Of a stretch of DNA of 64,000 bases, positions 15,944 to 23,737 are shown piece by piece (position 1 is the stretch's first letter; the number at the start of each line of letters is the position of its first letter). Source of the DNA: JAMQPK01 sp963782595 (GTDB lineage Bacteria > Acidobacteriota > Vicinamibacteria > Vicinamibacterales > JAMQPK01); NCBI GenBank assembly GCA_963782595.1, contig CAWAKJ010000002.1, positions 1,426,001-1,490,000 of the forward strand, given 5' to 3'. Under the pieces are notes generated by a model. The model was given only the letters and a program-made list of their open reading frames with translations, was not told the DNA's origin and made no database searches. A program made the position numbers and the translations under genes.

Positions 15944-16297
15944 GACGCAGAGGCGCAAAGCCGCAGAGCTCTTTTCCACCCGGACCACGATGGCGCGCGT
16001 GTCACGGCTGGCGCTCTCCTACCGGCGGCATTCGAGTCCCTCTTCGCCTGCCTTCTACACAGAGTGCTCGGAGCTGTGCATCGACGTCGCGCAAGTGGCG
16101 CGCGAGGAGAAGACCAACAGTCGAATATCAAGAGCCCGGATCATGCAGCTCTTGTATTCGGCTGTTGGTCTTCTCCTCGCGTGGGCCGCGTCCGCGGCCC
16201 ACGACGTCGATGCCTCCGACGGGAGAACGCTGCGCACCTACGGAGGCTGTCACGCTGCTGGTGTTCATCGCGTCTTCGTGTCTTCGTGTCCTTCGTG
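15944..16297. repeat. Dispersed structured repeat, copy 1 (multi-stem core 16078-16213)
   Basis: This gene-free stretch begins with GACGCAGAGGCGCAAAG (15944-15960) and ends in TTCGTGTC words (16272-16297). Between them is a core homologous to 61408-61542. Outer arms GCATCGACGTCG (16078-16089) and CGACGTCGATGC (16202-16213) are perfectly complementary. Inside are a small CGCGC/GCGCG stem, a 34-bp hairpin (16101-16135 with 16148-16181; one bulge, one G-U) and a GTGGGCCGCG hairpin (16181-16202). No coding function is seen. It may be a mobile palindromic element or a structured RNA. Confidence 0.85.
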
Positions 16298-16311
16298 TTA
16301 TAGCTTTCGTG

Positions 16312-16710
16312 GTGAGCATCAACATTCCAGCGGCTGTCGTGAGCGACATGTTGGCGCATGCGCGTACGGAGGCGCCCCGCGAGTGCTGCGGATTGCTGGT
16401 CGGGGCGGCCGGCTCGGTGGTGCGCAGCGTGCGCACGAGGAACCTCGACCCGAGCGCGGCGAGATATCTCATCGATCCTGAAGATCACTTCAACACCGTG
16501 CGCGCAGCGCGCGCCGACGGACTCGAGATCATCGGTGCGTACCACTCGCACGTGGCAACCGCGCCTGTTCCATCACAGACAGACATCGCAGAGGCGACCA
16601 GCGGCCCGGATTTTTTCTACGTGATTGTGTCGCTCGAGAACGCGGAGGCACGCGCGTATCGAATCGACGCGGGCGTGTACGAGCGTGTCGCGCTGAGCGT
16701 TCGGGCCTAG
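16312..16710 (+). CDS. JAMM/MPN+ (Mov34) family metallopeptidase
   Basis: This 132-residue protein has a complete JAMM zinc-peptidase signature: Glu24 (RECCGLL), His78-Ser-His80 and, after seven residues, Ser88-x-x-Asp91. Bacterial stand-alone members cleave isopeptide-like or C-terminal bonds, for example of ubiquitin-like sulfur carriers. No partner carrier protein is encoded nearby. The GTG at 16312 gives the family-typical N-terminus SINIPAAVVSDMLAHAR; no clear ribosome-binding site precedes it. The frame is open far upstream into the repeat, but that part shows no homology. Substrate is unknown. Confidence 0.85.
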   Translation: MSINIPAAVVSDMLAHARTEAPRECCGLLVGAAGSVVRSVRTRNLDPSAARYLIDPEDHFNTVRAARADGLEIIGAYHSHVATAPVPSQTDIAEATSGPDFFYVIVSLENAEARAYRIDAGVYERVALSVRA

Positions 16711-16718
16711 TACGTAGC

Positions 16719-16760
16719 GTCCGGCTTTAGCCGGACCGACACGTCCGGCTGAAGCCGGAC
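16719..16760. repeat. Two tandem CCGGCT-AGCCGG palindromes
   Basis: GTCCGGCTTTAGCCGGAC (16719-16736) and GTCCGGCTGAAGCCGGAC (16743-16760) are near-identical palindromes six bases apart, the second followed by ACTAC. A third copy with the same ACTAC tail lies at 50135-50152. They sit between convergent genes, as REP-type elements often do. Each can form an eight-base-pair hairpin. No T-run follows, so they are not typical intrinsic terminators. Confidence 0.85.
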
Positions 16761-16776
16761 ACTACTTCTTGAAACT

Positions 16777-17214
16777 CTAGAATCCCCCGCCGAGCAGCCT
16801 GACGAGGGTCGTTTGCGAGGTCAGCACCCGGTCGCGGTGCTTGAGGCGAAACACGATGCGAAAGGCGCCGGCGCGCTTGTACGTGTGAGATTGCGTATAC
16901 CGGCGGCGTATCTGTGAGACACCGGCCTCGTACGGGTCACAGTCGATCGAGGCCTCCGATACCGTGCCGTCGCCCCAGTTCCACTCGATGGTCGGGCAGT
17001 AATAGTCATGGAAATCGTCGTCTCCGCCTTTGAACTCTGCCGTGGCGGAAATACGCACGGGAACCATGCCTGTGCCGGGAGTGGCTTTGAGTGAGAGCGA
17101 GGGCCGCTTTGGTTCCTTCTTCTGCTCCTCTTTCTCCGATTGCGCGGCAGGCGTACTCGAAGTGACCACGAATGCAGCAGTGCAAATCGACGACGCCAGG
17201 AGGAGGCGCATCAT
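16777..17214 (-). CDS. Secreted protein with PKD-like domain
   Basis: The 145-residue product has a signal peptide (LLLASSICTAAFVVTSS) and a charged linker (EKEEQKKEPKRP). A PKD/Ig-like domain follows, with WNWGDGT and the closing strand SHTYKRAGAFRIVFRLK. PKD domains are extracellular interaction modules. It is divergent from the leucyl aminopeptidase gene, with about 60 bases between the two starts. No partner is indicated and its function is not assigned. Confidence 0.8.
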   Translation of the reverse strand: MMRLLLASSICTAAFVVTSSTPAAQSEKEEQKKEPKRPSLSLKATPGTGMVPVRISATAEFKGGDDDFHDYYCPTIEWNWGDGTVSEASIDCDPYEAGVSQIRRRYTQSHTYKRAGAFRIVFRLKHRDRVLTSQTTLVRLLGGGF

Positions 17215-17274
17215 GTAAGTCTCATCCTACAGCCCTGGAATGCCAAGGGCAAGAGTGCACTAAAATCCAACCCT

Positions 17275-18771
17275 ATGGATGTGTTCGCGTGCCAGCTTCA
17301 TGAGGTGGATACCGATCTTGTCATTGTTTCTGCCTTCGAAGAGCAGGTCTCTGAGATCGCGCGGTGGTCGAAGGCGACCGACGGCGAACTGGATCGCGCC
17401 GTGGCGTCGAAGGAGTTCAGCGGAAAGCTGTACGAAGCGTTCCTGACGCCGCTTGTGGCAGGCGATTTTCGCGCGCGCAGGCTCGCTGCGGTCGGACTGG
17501 GCCCGCGCACTGCCTTCACGCTAGAACGGGCGCGGCGCGCCGCAACCGCAATGGCACTGATCGCCCGGCAGAAGAAGATCGGCCGGATAGCTTTTGCCGC
17601 CGTCGGCGCCCTTGAGACACCGGACATGATCCAGGCAATCGCCGAGGGTCTGACGCTTGCGGAGTTCGACGCCGGACAGTACAAGACCGCCGGTTACGAA
17701 CCGTTTACGCTTCGCTCATCAGGCATCATCGTCACCGAGCAGTCTCGCCAGGTGGCTGAAATTGCCGCGCACCGCGGACGCGTGATTGCCGAGCACTGCA
17801 ATCTGGCGCGTCAACTCGACAACGAACCCGGGAACGCCCTTACTCCGTCGGTCTTCGCCGCGCGTCTCGCCGAAATCGCACAAAGCGGCGGGCTTTCGGT
17901 TCGCGTGCTCGACTCTACCGAGCTCGAGCGGCTTGGCATGGGTATGCTGCTCGGTGTCGGCCGTGGAAGCGCGGAGCCGCCGCGCCTGGTCGAGATTCGG
18001 TACGAACCGGCCGGCGCTCCTAAGACGCCTGTGCTCGGATTCGTGGGCAAGGGCATCACGTTCGACACGGGTGGTATCTCGATAAAGCCCGCGCTGGACA
18101 TGGATCGAATGAAGGACGACATGGCAGGCGGAGCGGCCGTCGTCTGTGCGATGCGCGCCGTGGCCGCGCTGAACGTCCCGATTCGAATCGTCGGCGTGGT
18201 TCCGATTGCCGAGAACATGCCGGGGGGCCGCGCTATCAGGCCAGGCGACGTGTTGAAGAGTGCGTCAGGCAAAACGGTGGAGGTCGTGAACACAGACGCC
18301 GAGGGCCGGCTCATTCTTGGCGACGCACTCTGGCACGCGCAACAGCTCGGCGCCACGCATCTGGTGGACATTGCGACACTCACAGGCGCCATCACCGTCG
18401 CGCTCGGAAAGATCACGACGGGACTCTTCGGCACGCCGCCGCCGTTCGTCGAGCACGTGCGCAGGGTCGCCGAGCGCGCGGGGGAGCAGTGCTGGCCGCT
18501 GCCGCTGTTCGAGGAGTACAAGGATCAGCTGCGCAGCGAAATTGCCGACATGATCAACACGGGCGGGCGCCCTGGCGGTGCCATTACCGCCGCGCTGTTT
18601 CTGCAGGAGTTCACCGGTGGCCTCCCGTGGATCCATCTCGACATCGCAGGCACTTCATGGACAGAGGAAAACAAGCCCTACATGACGAAGGGACCGACAG
18701 GCGTGGGTGTGAGGACCTTGATTGAAGTGGCGAGCGGGCTTGGAACGTGGAATCTAAACGCTGAAACCTGA
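17275..18771 (+). CDS. pepA: Leucyl aminopeptidase (M17)
   Basis: The 498-residue cytoplasmic di-metal peptidase removes N-terminal residues from peptides. The metal-binding and catalytic segment VGKGITFDTGGISIKP and the family signature NTDAEGRL (residues 339-346) are intact. Length equals the usual 500 residues. The ATG at 17275 is preferred because the upstream in-frame extension lacks homology and crosses the promoter region of the divergent gene. In some bacteria PepA also acts as a DNA-binding architectural protein. Confidence 0.95.
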   Translation: MDVFACQLHEVDTDLVIVSAFEEQVSEIARWSKATDGELDRAVASKEFSGKLYEAFLTPLVAGDFRARRLAAVGLGPRTAFTLERARRAATAMALIARQKKIGRIAFAAVGALETPDMIQAIAEGLTLAEFDAGQYKTAGYEPFTLRSSGIIVTEQSRQVAEIAAHRGRVIAEHCNLARQLDNEPGNALTPSVFAARLAEIAQSGGLSVRVLDSTELERLGMGMLLGVGRGSAEPPRLVEIRYEPAGAPKTPVLGFVGKGITFDTGGISIKPALDMDRMKDDMAGGAAVVCAMRAVAALNVPIRIVGVVPIAENMPGGRAIRPGDVLKSASGKTVEVVNTDAEGRLILGDALWHAQQLGATHLVDIATLTGAITVALGKITTGLFGTPPPFVEHVRRVAERAGEQCWPLPLFEEYKDQLRSEIADMINTGGRPGGAITAALFLQEFTGGLPWIHLDIAGTSWTEENKPYMTKGPTGVGVRTLIEVASGLGTWNLNAET

Positions 18772-18811
18772 CAACCTGGTCGATGGGCCGATCGTGCCCG
18801 TTGACCTACGA

Positions 18812-19087
18812 CTATCGCCCATGGACCAGCGGCTGTATCTCGGTCTTGGCGATCGGCTCCGTCGGCGTCAACCCCAACGGCTGTGTCTGCATGTCCTCGT
18901 CGGGATCCAGTCGCGCCCGGAGTTTGCGATAGCCAATAATGACGGCAGCAAGCACCAGCCCGAACAGTGCGGCTCCCACGGCCATTGCGCCGGTCAGGCC
19001 GATGGCCTCGAGCATCACGTCGCCGAGTCCGGAAATCTCGTTCGGCTCGATGATCTTGACGATGATGGGCGTACTGGGGACTTGCAT
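18812..19087 (-). CDS. Small single-pass membrane protein of unknown function
   Basis: The 91-residue protein has one transmembrane helix (about residues 30-51, TGAMAVGAALFGLVLAAVIIG) followed by basic residues YRKLRARL. This suggests N-out, C-in topology with a short hydrophilic tail. No family is recognised. It is convergent with pepA, with 40 bases between the stops. The hydrophobic pattern and codon use support a real gene, but length and lack of homology keep confidence moderate. Confidence 0.55.
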   Translation of the reverse strand: MQVPSTPIIVKIIEPNEISGLGDVMLEAIGLTGAMAVGAALFGLVLAAVIIGYRKLRARLDPDEDMQTQPLGLTPTEPIAKTEIQPLVHGR

Positions 19088-19125
19088 CGCATCAATTGTA
19101 CAGCAGGGGCGGGGTGAAACTGGGA

Positions 19126-19458
19126 ACTAGAATCTACAAACTAGAATCTAGAAACTACAATCTCTGGCGAGCCGAACGTTGAAATAATTGCGTTCTTCCA
19201 GTGAAACGTATCGATTTCCCGCCGTTGTCGCGACGGTCCTGAACGTGCATCCGCGTCGGTATGGACTCTGGAGGACTTCTCGCACGAGCGGAGCGATTTG
19301 CGCTCGACTCACTCGAGTTCTACCGAAAGTTGTCGAAAGCGCCCGAAGCCCAAGTCCCTGGCGTGCAGTCGGGAAGCGGAACAAACTGCGAGCCGGCATA
19401 AGAAAGGCGCGCGCAGCTATCTGATGAAGCTCCCAGATTCTAGTTTGTAGATTCTAGT
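19126..19458. repeat. 333-bp element with 24-bp perfect terminal inverted repeats (AGAATCTA words)
   Basis: Bases 19126-19149 (core CTAGAATCTACAAACTAG) are the exact reverse complement of 19435-19458. More copies of the word AGAATCTA continue inward on the left and outward on the right. The interior of 285 bp holds a decayed four-helix-bundle gene fragment. The same words form the hairpin at 1214-1294. It resembles a MITE-like or gene-cassette unit; no transposase is present. Confidence 0.8.
19261..19425 (+). pseudogene. Relic of a four-helix-bundle (23S rRNA IVS/Avd-like) protein gene
   Basis: The frame 19261-19401 encodes RAERFALDSLEFYRKLSKAP then EAQVPGVQSGSGTN, which resembles the first helices and loop of the small four-helix-bundle proteins found in 23S rRNA intervening sequences. 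A stop ends it at 19399-19401, and residues resembling the next conserved block (KLRAGIRKARA) continue in another frame. The intact family has 110-130 residues, so this is truncated and frameshifted. It lies between 24-bp inverted repeats. The assignment rests on remembered family patterns and needs a profile search. Confidence 0.5.
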
Positions 19459-19478
19459 TTGTAGATTCCAGGATCAGC

Positions 19479-21458
19479 CTACTGTAACGCCGCCGTCTGG
19501 ACCTTCTTCAGCGAGTCCTGATAGCGCAGGACCCCGGCCAGGAGCGATTCCGCGATGCGCTGACGATAGGCCGGCGTCTTCAGGAGCCGCGCCTCCTGCC
19601 GATTGGTCACAAACGAGATCTCCGCGAGCACACTCGGCATCGCGGCGCCGATGAGCACCATGAACGGCGCCTGTTTGACGCCGAGATCCCGCAGGACCTT
19701 GTTCCCCGGTCGCATGCCCCGAATCAGCGCGCGCTGAATGCTCGACGCGAAATCGCGCGACTCGTTCAGTTTGTTGTTCAACGTAATCGCCTTGACGATC
19801 TCGGGCAGGCTGTTCATCGTCTTGCCCGAGGTCGCGTTCTCTCGCGCCGCCACCGCTTCGGCTTGCGGGTTGAGCGCAAAATTCAGGAAGTAGGTTTCCA
19901 CGCCGCGAGCGGCGACGTTCGCGCTCGCGTTGGCGTGAATGGAAAGGAACAGATCTGCCGACTCCCTGTTGGCGATTTCAGTACGCTCGTCGAGCGAGAT
20001 AAATGCGTTGGTTCGCCGGGTCAGGACGACGTCCATGCCGGCCTGCTCTGCCAGGAGTGTCTCCAGGCGCAGGGCGATGTCGAGCACGAGCTCGGCTTCG
20101 GAGATGCCATGAGCAGAGGCGCCAGGGTCGTGACCACCATGACCCGCATCTATGACGATGCGGGAGACACCGAGGCCGAGCTGCCGGGAAACGGAAAACT
20201 TACCGCTGGAGTTCGTTGCAGGCGCCACTGGCTTCCGTACAGCCGCCGGCTTCTCTACGGCGATGGTGCCGGGAGTCTCGGCGTCGACTGCGTCAGGCGC
20301 CTTCGGTGCAATGGGTGCAATAGGTGAGATGGTTGCACTCGGTGCGGGTGCACTGAGTGCGTTGGATGCAATCGGTGCGTTGAGTGCAATCGGTGCAGGG
20401 CGTGGGAGGGGTGCCAAAGGTGCGACGGCTGCAGTAAGTGCGATGGGTCTGCTGGCTGCTACAGGCAAACCGACCCGCCGGGAGGCACTTGATGCAACTG
20501 GCGTGTTGGGGGCAATGGCAGCCCGAGGCCGAATGAGCGGAATCGGTGTTCCAGCGCCCGTGAGCGCCTTCGAAGCGATGAGCCTCGGCCCAAGGTGTTC
20601 GGCGCGCTCTGCGTCAATCACGATGCGATACGGGTTGTACAGCGTAAACACGCTGTAGTGGCGCACGTTCTCGAGATCGAGCACGATTCGCGTCGTGCTG
20701 TTCGGGTGGCGGCCCATTCGTATGTGCCGAACGACGTCGGAGTTGTACCGGAAGGTCGAGTCAACGAGCGCCGGCACCGTCTTCGTGCCCCGAAGATCGA
20801 AAAACAACCGTGCTGGACCTTCGATGCGCTCCTGATAGAAGGAGACCTCTCGGTCGAGCTCCACGGTCACACGAACCACGTCGGGGAGCACCTCGCGTTG
20901 TATCCCTCGGATTGTGCCGATCGATGTCGTCGATGTCGCTGCCGGTGCTGCAGTCGATACCGGCGCTGCAACCGTTGTGGCAGCTGGCGCGGGCGGTGGT
21001 GTCTCCGGAGCAGCTGGCGCCACCGCTTCGAGCTCGGCCAGCTTCACGGACGCGATCTTGCTGAGGCTGCTGTGCGGATATTGTTCCGTAAGCCAGTGCA
21101 GCAACTGAAGCGCGCGGTTTCGGTCGCGCTGCTCCTCGAAGCGCCGGAACGACTCGGCCGAAAGGTTCGCCGCCTGCCAGAGCGCGTTGTCGGTGTATCC
21201 ATTGGACGGGTAGCGCCGGACGAAACTCCAGTATCTGTTGATGACGAGGCGGAAATCGTCGGCCGTCGACGCAGCGGAGTTGAAGACAATCTGATCCTGC
21301 ATCAGCAACGTCGCATAGCGAGCGCCGGAGGCCGTCTCGAAGATCGCATCCGGGTCAGAGGCGCCACCCTCCGTTGGATTGGCCGTTTGAGCGCACACGT
21401 ACACTCCGAACAGCAGCATCAGCACCGCTCCCGCCAGATACCTATCTGAGTTGCGCAT
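19479..21458 (-). CDS. N-acetylmuramoyl-L-alanine amidase with AMIN domain
   Basis: The 659-residue periplasmic enzyme cleaves the amide bond between muramic acid and the stem peptide. Order: signal peptide (VLMLLFGVYVCAQ), a helical TPR-like region (about 40-130), an AMIN peptidoglycan-targeting domain (about 190-290), a long Ala/Pro/Ile linker (IALNAPIASNALSAPAP), and an Amidase_3 domain with the zinc ligands in IDAGHGGHDPG, in ELVLDIA and in SIHANA, and the catalytic Glu in LAEISF. The ATG at 21458 was chosen over a TTG four codons upstream. It overlaps the ftsK stop by 17 bases, so it is coupled to the divisome translocase. Confidence 0.92.
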   Translation of the reverse strand: MRNSDRYLAGAVLMLLFGVYVCAQTANPTEGGASDPDAIFETASGARYATLLMQDQIVFNSAASTADDFRLVINRYWSFVRRYPSNGYTDNALWQAANLSAESFRRFEEQRDRNRALQLLHWLTEQYPHSSLSKIASVKLAELEAVAPAAPETPPPAPAATTVAAPVSTAAPAATSTTSIGTIRGIQREVLPDVVRVTVELDREVSFYQERIEGPARLFFDLRGTKTVPALVDSTFRYNSDVVRHIRMGRHPNSTTRIVLDLENVRHYSVFTLYNPYRIVIDAERAEHLGPRLIASKALTGAGTPIPLIRPRAAIAPNTPVASSASRRVGLPVAASRPIALTAAVAPLAPLPRPAPIALNAPIASNALSAPAPSATISPIAPIAPKAPDAVDAETPGTIAVEKPAAVRKPVAPATNSSGKFSVSRQLGLGVSRIVIDAGHGGHDPGASAHGISEAELVLDIALRLETLLAEQAGMDVVLTRRTNAFISLDERTEIANRESADLFLSIHANASANVAARGVETYFLNFALNPQAEAVAARENATSGKTMNSLPEIVKAITLNNKLNESRDFASSIQRALIRGMRPGNKVLRDLGVKQAPFMVLIGAAMPSVLAEISFVTNRQEARLLKTPAYRQRIAESLLAGVLRYQDSLKKVQTAALQ

Positions 21459-23736
21459 CGACTTCGTCAAAGTACCCCTTGTCTACCAGGACTTCACGAG
21501 GTTTACCGCCGACACCGGGCGAGACGAGCCCGTCCATTTCCATCATGTCGACCAGGCGCGCGGCACGGCTGAACCCGATACGGAGTCGTCGCTGCAGATA
21601 CGAAATCGACGCCTGGCCGCTCGAAACGACGATGCGCGATGCTTCGTCGTAGAGGTCGTCTTTTTCCATGTCCATCGCGTCGAGCTTTTTCTCTTCGGCA
21701 GTGATCGACGTGTTGTAGACCGGCTTGCCCTGCTTGCGGAGAAAGCTCGCGAGGCGCGCGCTCTCCTGTTCCGAGATGTACGGCCCGTGCAGGCGCACGG
21801 CGCGCGACGAACCCGGCGGCATGAAGAGCATGTCGCCCCTGCCGAGCAGCTGCTCGGCTCCGTTGCCGTCGAGAATGGTGCGCGAGTCGATCTTCGACTG
21901 CACACGGAACGAGATGCGCGAGGGCAGGTTGGCTTTGATGAGGCCGGTGATGACGTCCACCGAGGGCCGCTGCGTCGCGAGAAGCAGGTGCACGCCGACC
22001 GCTCGCGCCATCTGCGCCAGGCGCGCGATCGACTCTTCGACGTCCCCCCGCGCGACCATCATGAGATCGGCAAGCTCGTCGATGACGACGACGATGTAGG
22101 GGAGCGGGAGCAGTGGCTCTTCGGATTCGGCCGAGTGCGGCTCTTTCGCCATGTGGGCGGCGTTGCGGTTGAACTGCTCGATATTGCGCACGCCGGCCGC
22201 GGCGAGCTTCTTGTAGCGCTCCTCCATTTCCTTCACGGCCCAGCGCAGCGCGTTGACGGCCTGCTTCGGATCGACCACAACCGGCGTCATCAGATGCGGG
22301 ATGTCTTCGTACATCCCGAGCTCGACGCGCTTGGGATCGATCATGACGAGCCGCACCTCTTCGGGCGTCGCGCGAAACAGAATGCTCGACAGCATCGAAT
22401 TGATGGCGACCGACTTGCCGGTGCCTGTCGATCCGGCAATCAGCAGGTGCGGCATGATCGCAAGGTCCGCCATGTACGGCTCGCCGTGGATGGTCTTGCC
22501 GAGCGCCAGTGTCAGTTTCGAGTTCGACCGCTGGTACATTTCCGATTGCAGCAGCTCGCGCAGTGAGATCTGTTCGCGCGTGTGATTCGGAATCTGGATG
22601 CCCACCGTCGACTTGCCCGGTATGCGATCGATGAGCACCGACTCGGCCTGCATCGCGAGGCACAGATCGTCGGCGAGCCCGGTGATTTTTCCGTATTTCA
22701 CGCCGGCGTCGGGCTTGAATTCGAACGTCGTCACGACCGGACCGGGATGAATCTGCGCGACGGCGCCTTCGACGGCGAACTCGCGGCATTTCTCTTCGAG
22801 AAGGCGCGCCCCGTCCATCAGCTCGCGTTCGTCGATTTTGCGTTCGGTCTTGGGCGCATCCAGCAGCGACAGCGGCGGAATCGTGAACGCGCCGATACGG
22901 CGTGGCGGCCGGGGCTCGGGATCCGGGAGCGGCAGCGGCGGATTCTCGACCGTCTTCGGCCGCTTGGCCATGAGCGGCGGCCGGCGATCTTCGGCCGGCA
23001 TCGCGGTGTTTGCGTCGGCGACCACGGCTGGCCGGACGAACGCGGGCTCTACAGGCTTCCTCGCAACCTCTGGAGGCGCCGACGGTTCGCTCTTTCTGCT
23101 TTGTTTGGCAAGCAGCGCCTGGCGCTGTTTCGCGCGGCGGCGCTCGTCGAGCCAGCTTCTGAACAGGCCAAACATGCGCGAGCTGCCCGACCTGCTGACC
23201 TGAGTCGCCGATGAGAACACCCTTCCCAGCGACAGCTGTGTCGAAAGCACAACCGCGAGGAAGAGCAACGTCAGAATCACGATGATCGACCCGGTGCGGT
23301 TCAGGTACTCGGCCAACCACGACGCGACCCATTCACCCAGGTAGCCACCAGAGCGGAACGGCTTGCCGGCAACGTCCACGCTGCCAAACGCGAGGCTCAT
23401 AAGCGAACTGACGCAGCCGAACAGCAGGCCCGCGCCGACCAGCTTGGTGTACTGCGCCTCGAGCGAGCGGCACCAGAAGTAGTGCCAACCCAGGATCACC
23501 ATGGCCGCCGGCAGCAGATACGACGAATAGCCCAGCAGCTGAAACGACAGCTCCGCCAGGAACGCACCGACGCGGCCGGCAAAGTTCACCGGCTGCGCGC
23601 CCGAACCCGCGCTGAAGAACCACACAGGGTCGGTGGGCTCGTAGGTCGCCAGCGCAATCAACCAGATGAGCGCTGCGGCAAACAGCGCTACTCCGGCAAA
23701 TTCGCTGACCCGGCGCGAGAGGCTCGATCCTGCCAC
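21442..23736 (-). CDS. ftsK: DNA translocase FtsK/SpoIIIE
   Basis: The 764-residue septal ATPase pumps chromosomal DNA during division. N-terminal transmembrane helices (about residues 10-190) are followed by a basic/proline linker. The motor domain has Walker A GSTGTGKS (about 434-441) and Walker B VVVIDELADLMM (about 543). The C-terminus is a winged-helix gamma domain (SISYLQRRLRIGFSRAARL) that reads orienting sequences. The GTG at 23736 has GGAGG eleven bases upstream, inside the end of the RNase J gene. Longer in-frame extensions would overlap that gene by about 120 bases and add a Ser/Arg-rich segment without homology. Confidence 0.95.
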   Translation of the reverse strand: MAGSSLSRRVSEFAGVALFAAALIWLIALATYEPTDPVWFFSAGSGAQPVNFAGRVGAFLAELSFQLLGYSSYLLPAAMVILGWHYFWCRSLEAQYTKLVGAGLLFGCVSSLMSLAFGSVDVAGKPFRSGGYLGEWVASWLAEYLNRTGSIIVILTLLFLAVVLSTQLSLGRVFSSATQVSRSGSSRMFGLFRSWLDERRRAKQRQALLAKQSRKSEPSAPPEVARKPVEPAFVRPAVVADANTAMPAEDRRPPLMAKRPKTVENPPLPLPDPEPRPPRRIGAFTIPPLSLLDAPKTERKIDERELMDGARLLEEKCREFAVEGAVAQIHPGPVVTTFEFKPDAGVKYGKITGLADDLCLAMQAESVLIDRIPGKSTVGIQIPNHTREQISLRELLQSEMYQRSNSKLTLALGKTIHGEPYMADLAIMPHLLIAGSTGTGKSVAINSMLSSILFRATPEEVRLVMIDPKRVELGMYEDIPHLMTPVVVDPKQAVNALRWAVKEMEERYKKLAAAGVRNIEQFNRNAAHMAKEPHSAESEEPLLPLPYIVVVIDELADLMMVARGDVEESIARLAQMARAVGVHLLLATQRPSVDVITGLIKANLPSRISFRVQSKIDSRTILDGNGAEQLLGRGDMLFMPPGSSRAVRLHGPYISEQESARLASFLRKQGKPVYNTSITAEEKKLDAMDMEKDDLYDEASRIVVSSGQASISYLQRRLRIGFSRAARLVDMMEMDGLVSPGVGGKPREVLVDKGYFDEVDAQLR

Positions 23737-23737
23737 G

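Noticed and set aside
16078..16213. A tRNA or tRNA-like gene, because the core folds into a closed structure with three inner hairpins.
   Set aside because: Stems are far too long, and there is no anticodon arm of normal size, no T-loop consensus and no CCA-proximal geometry.
19148..19424. Two overlapping open frames on opposite strands (83 and 78 codons) in the inverted-repeat element.
   Set aside because: Both are Arg-rich without homology; the only recognisable similarity lies in a third frame and is fragmentary.
20300..20580. A DNA repeat array made of GGTGCAAT-like words.
   Set aside because: It is the coding sequence of the Ala/Pro/Ile linker in the amidase; protein-level low complexity explains it.
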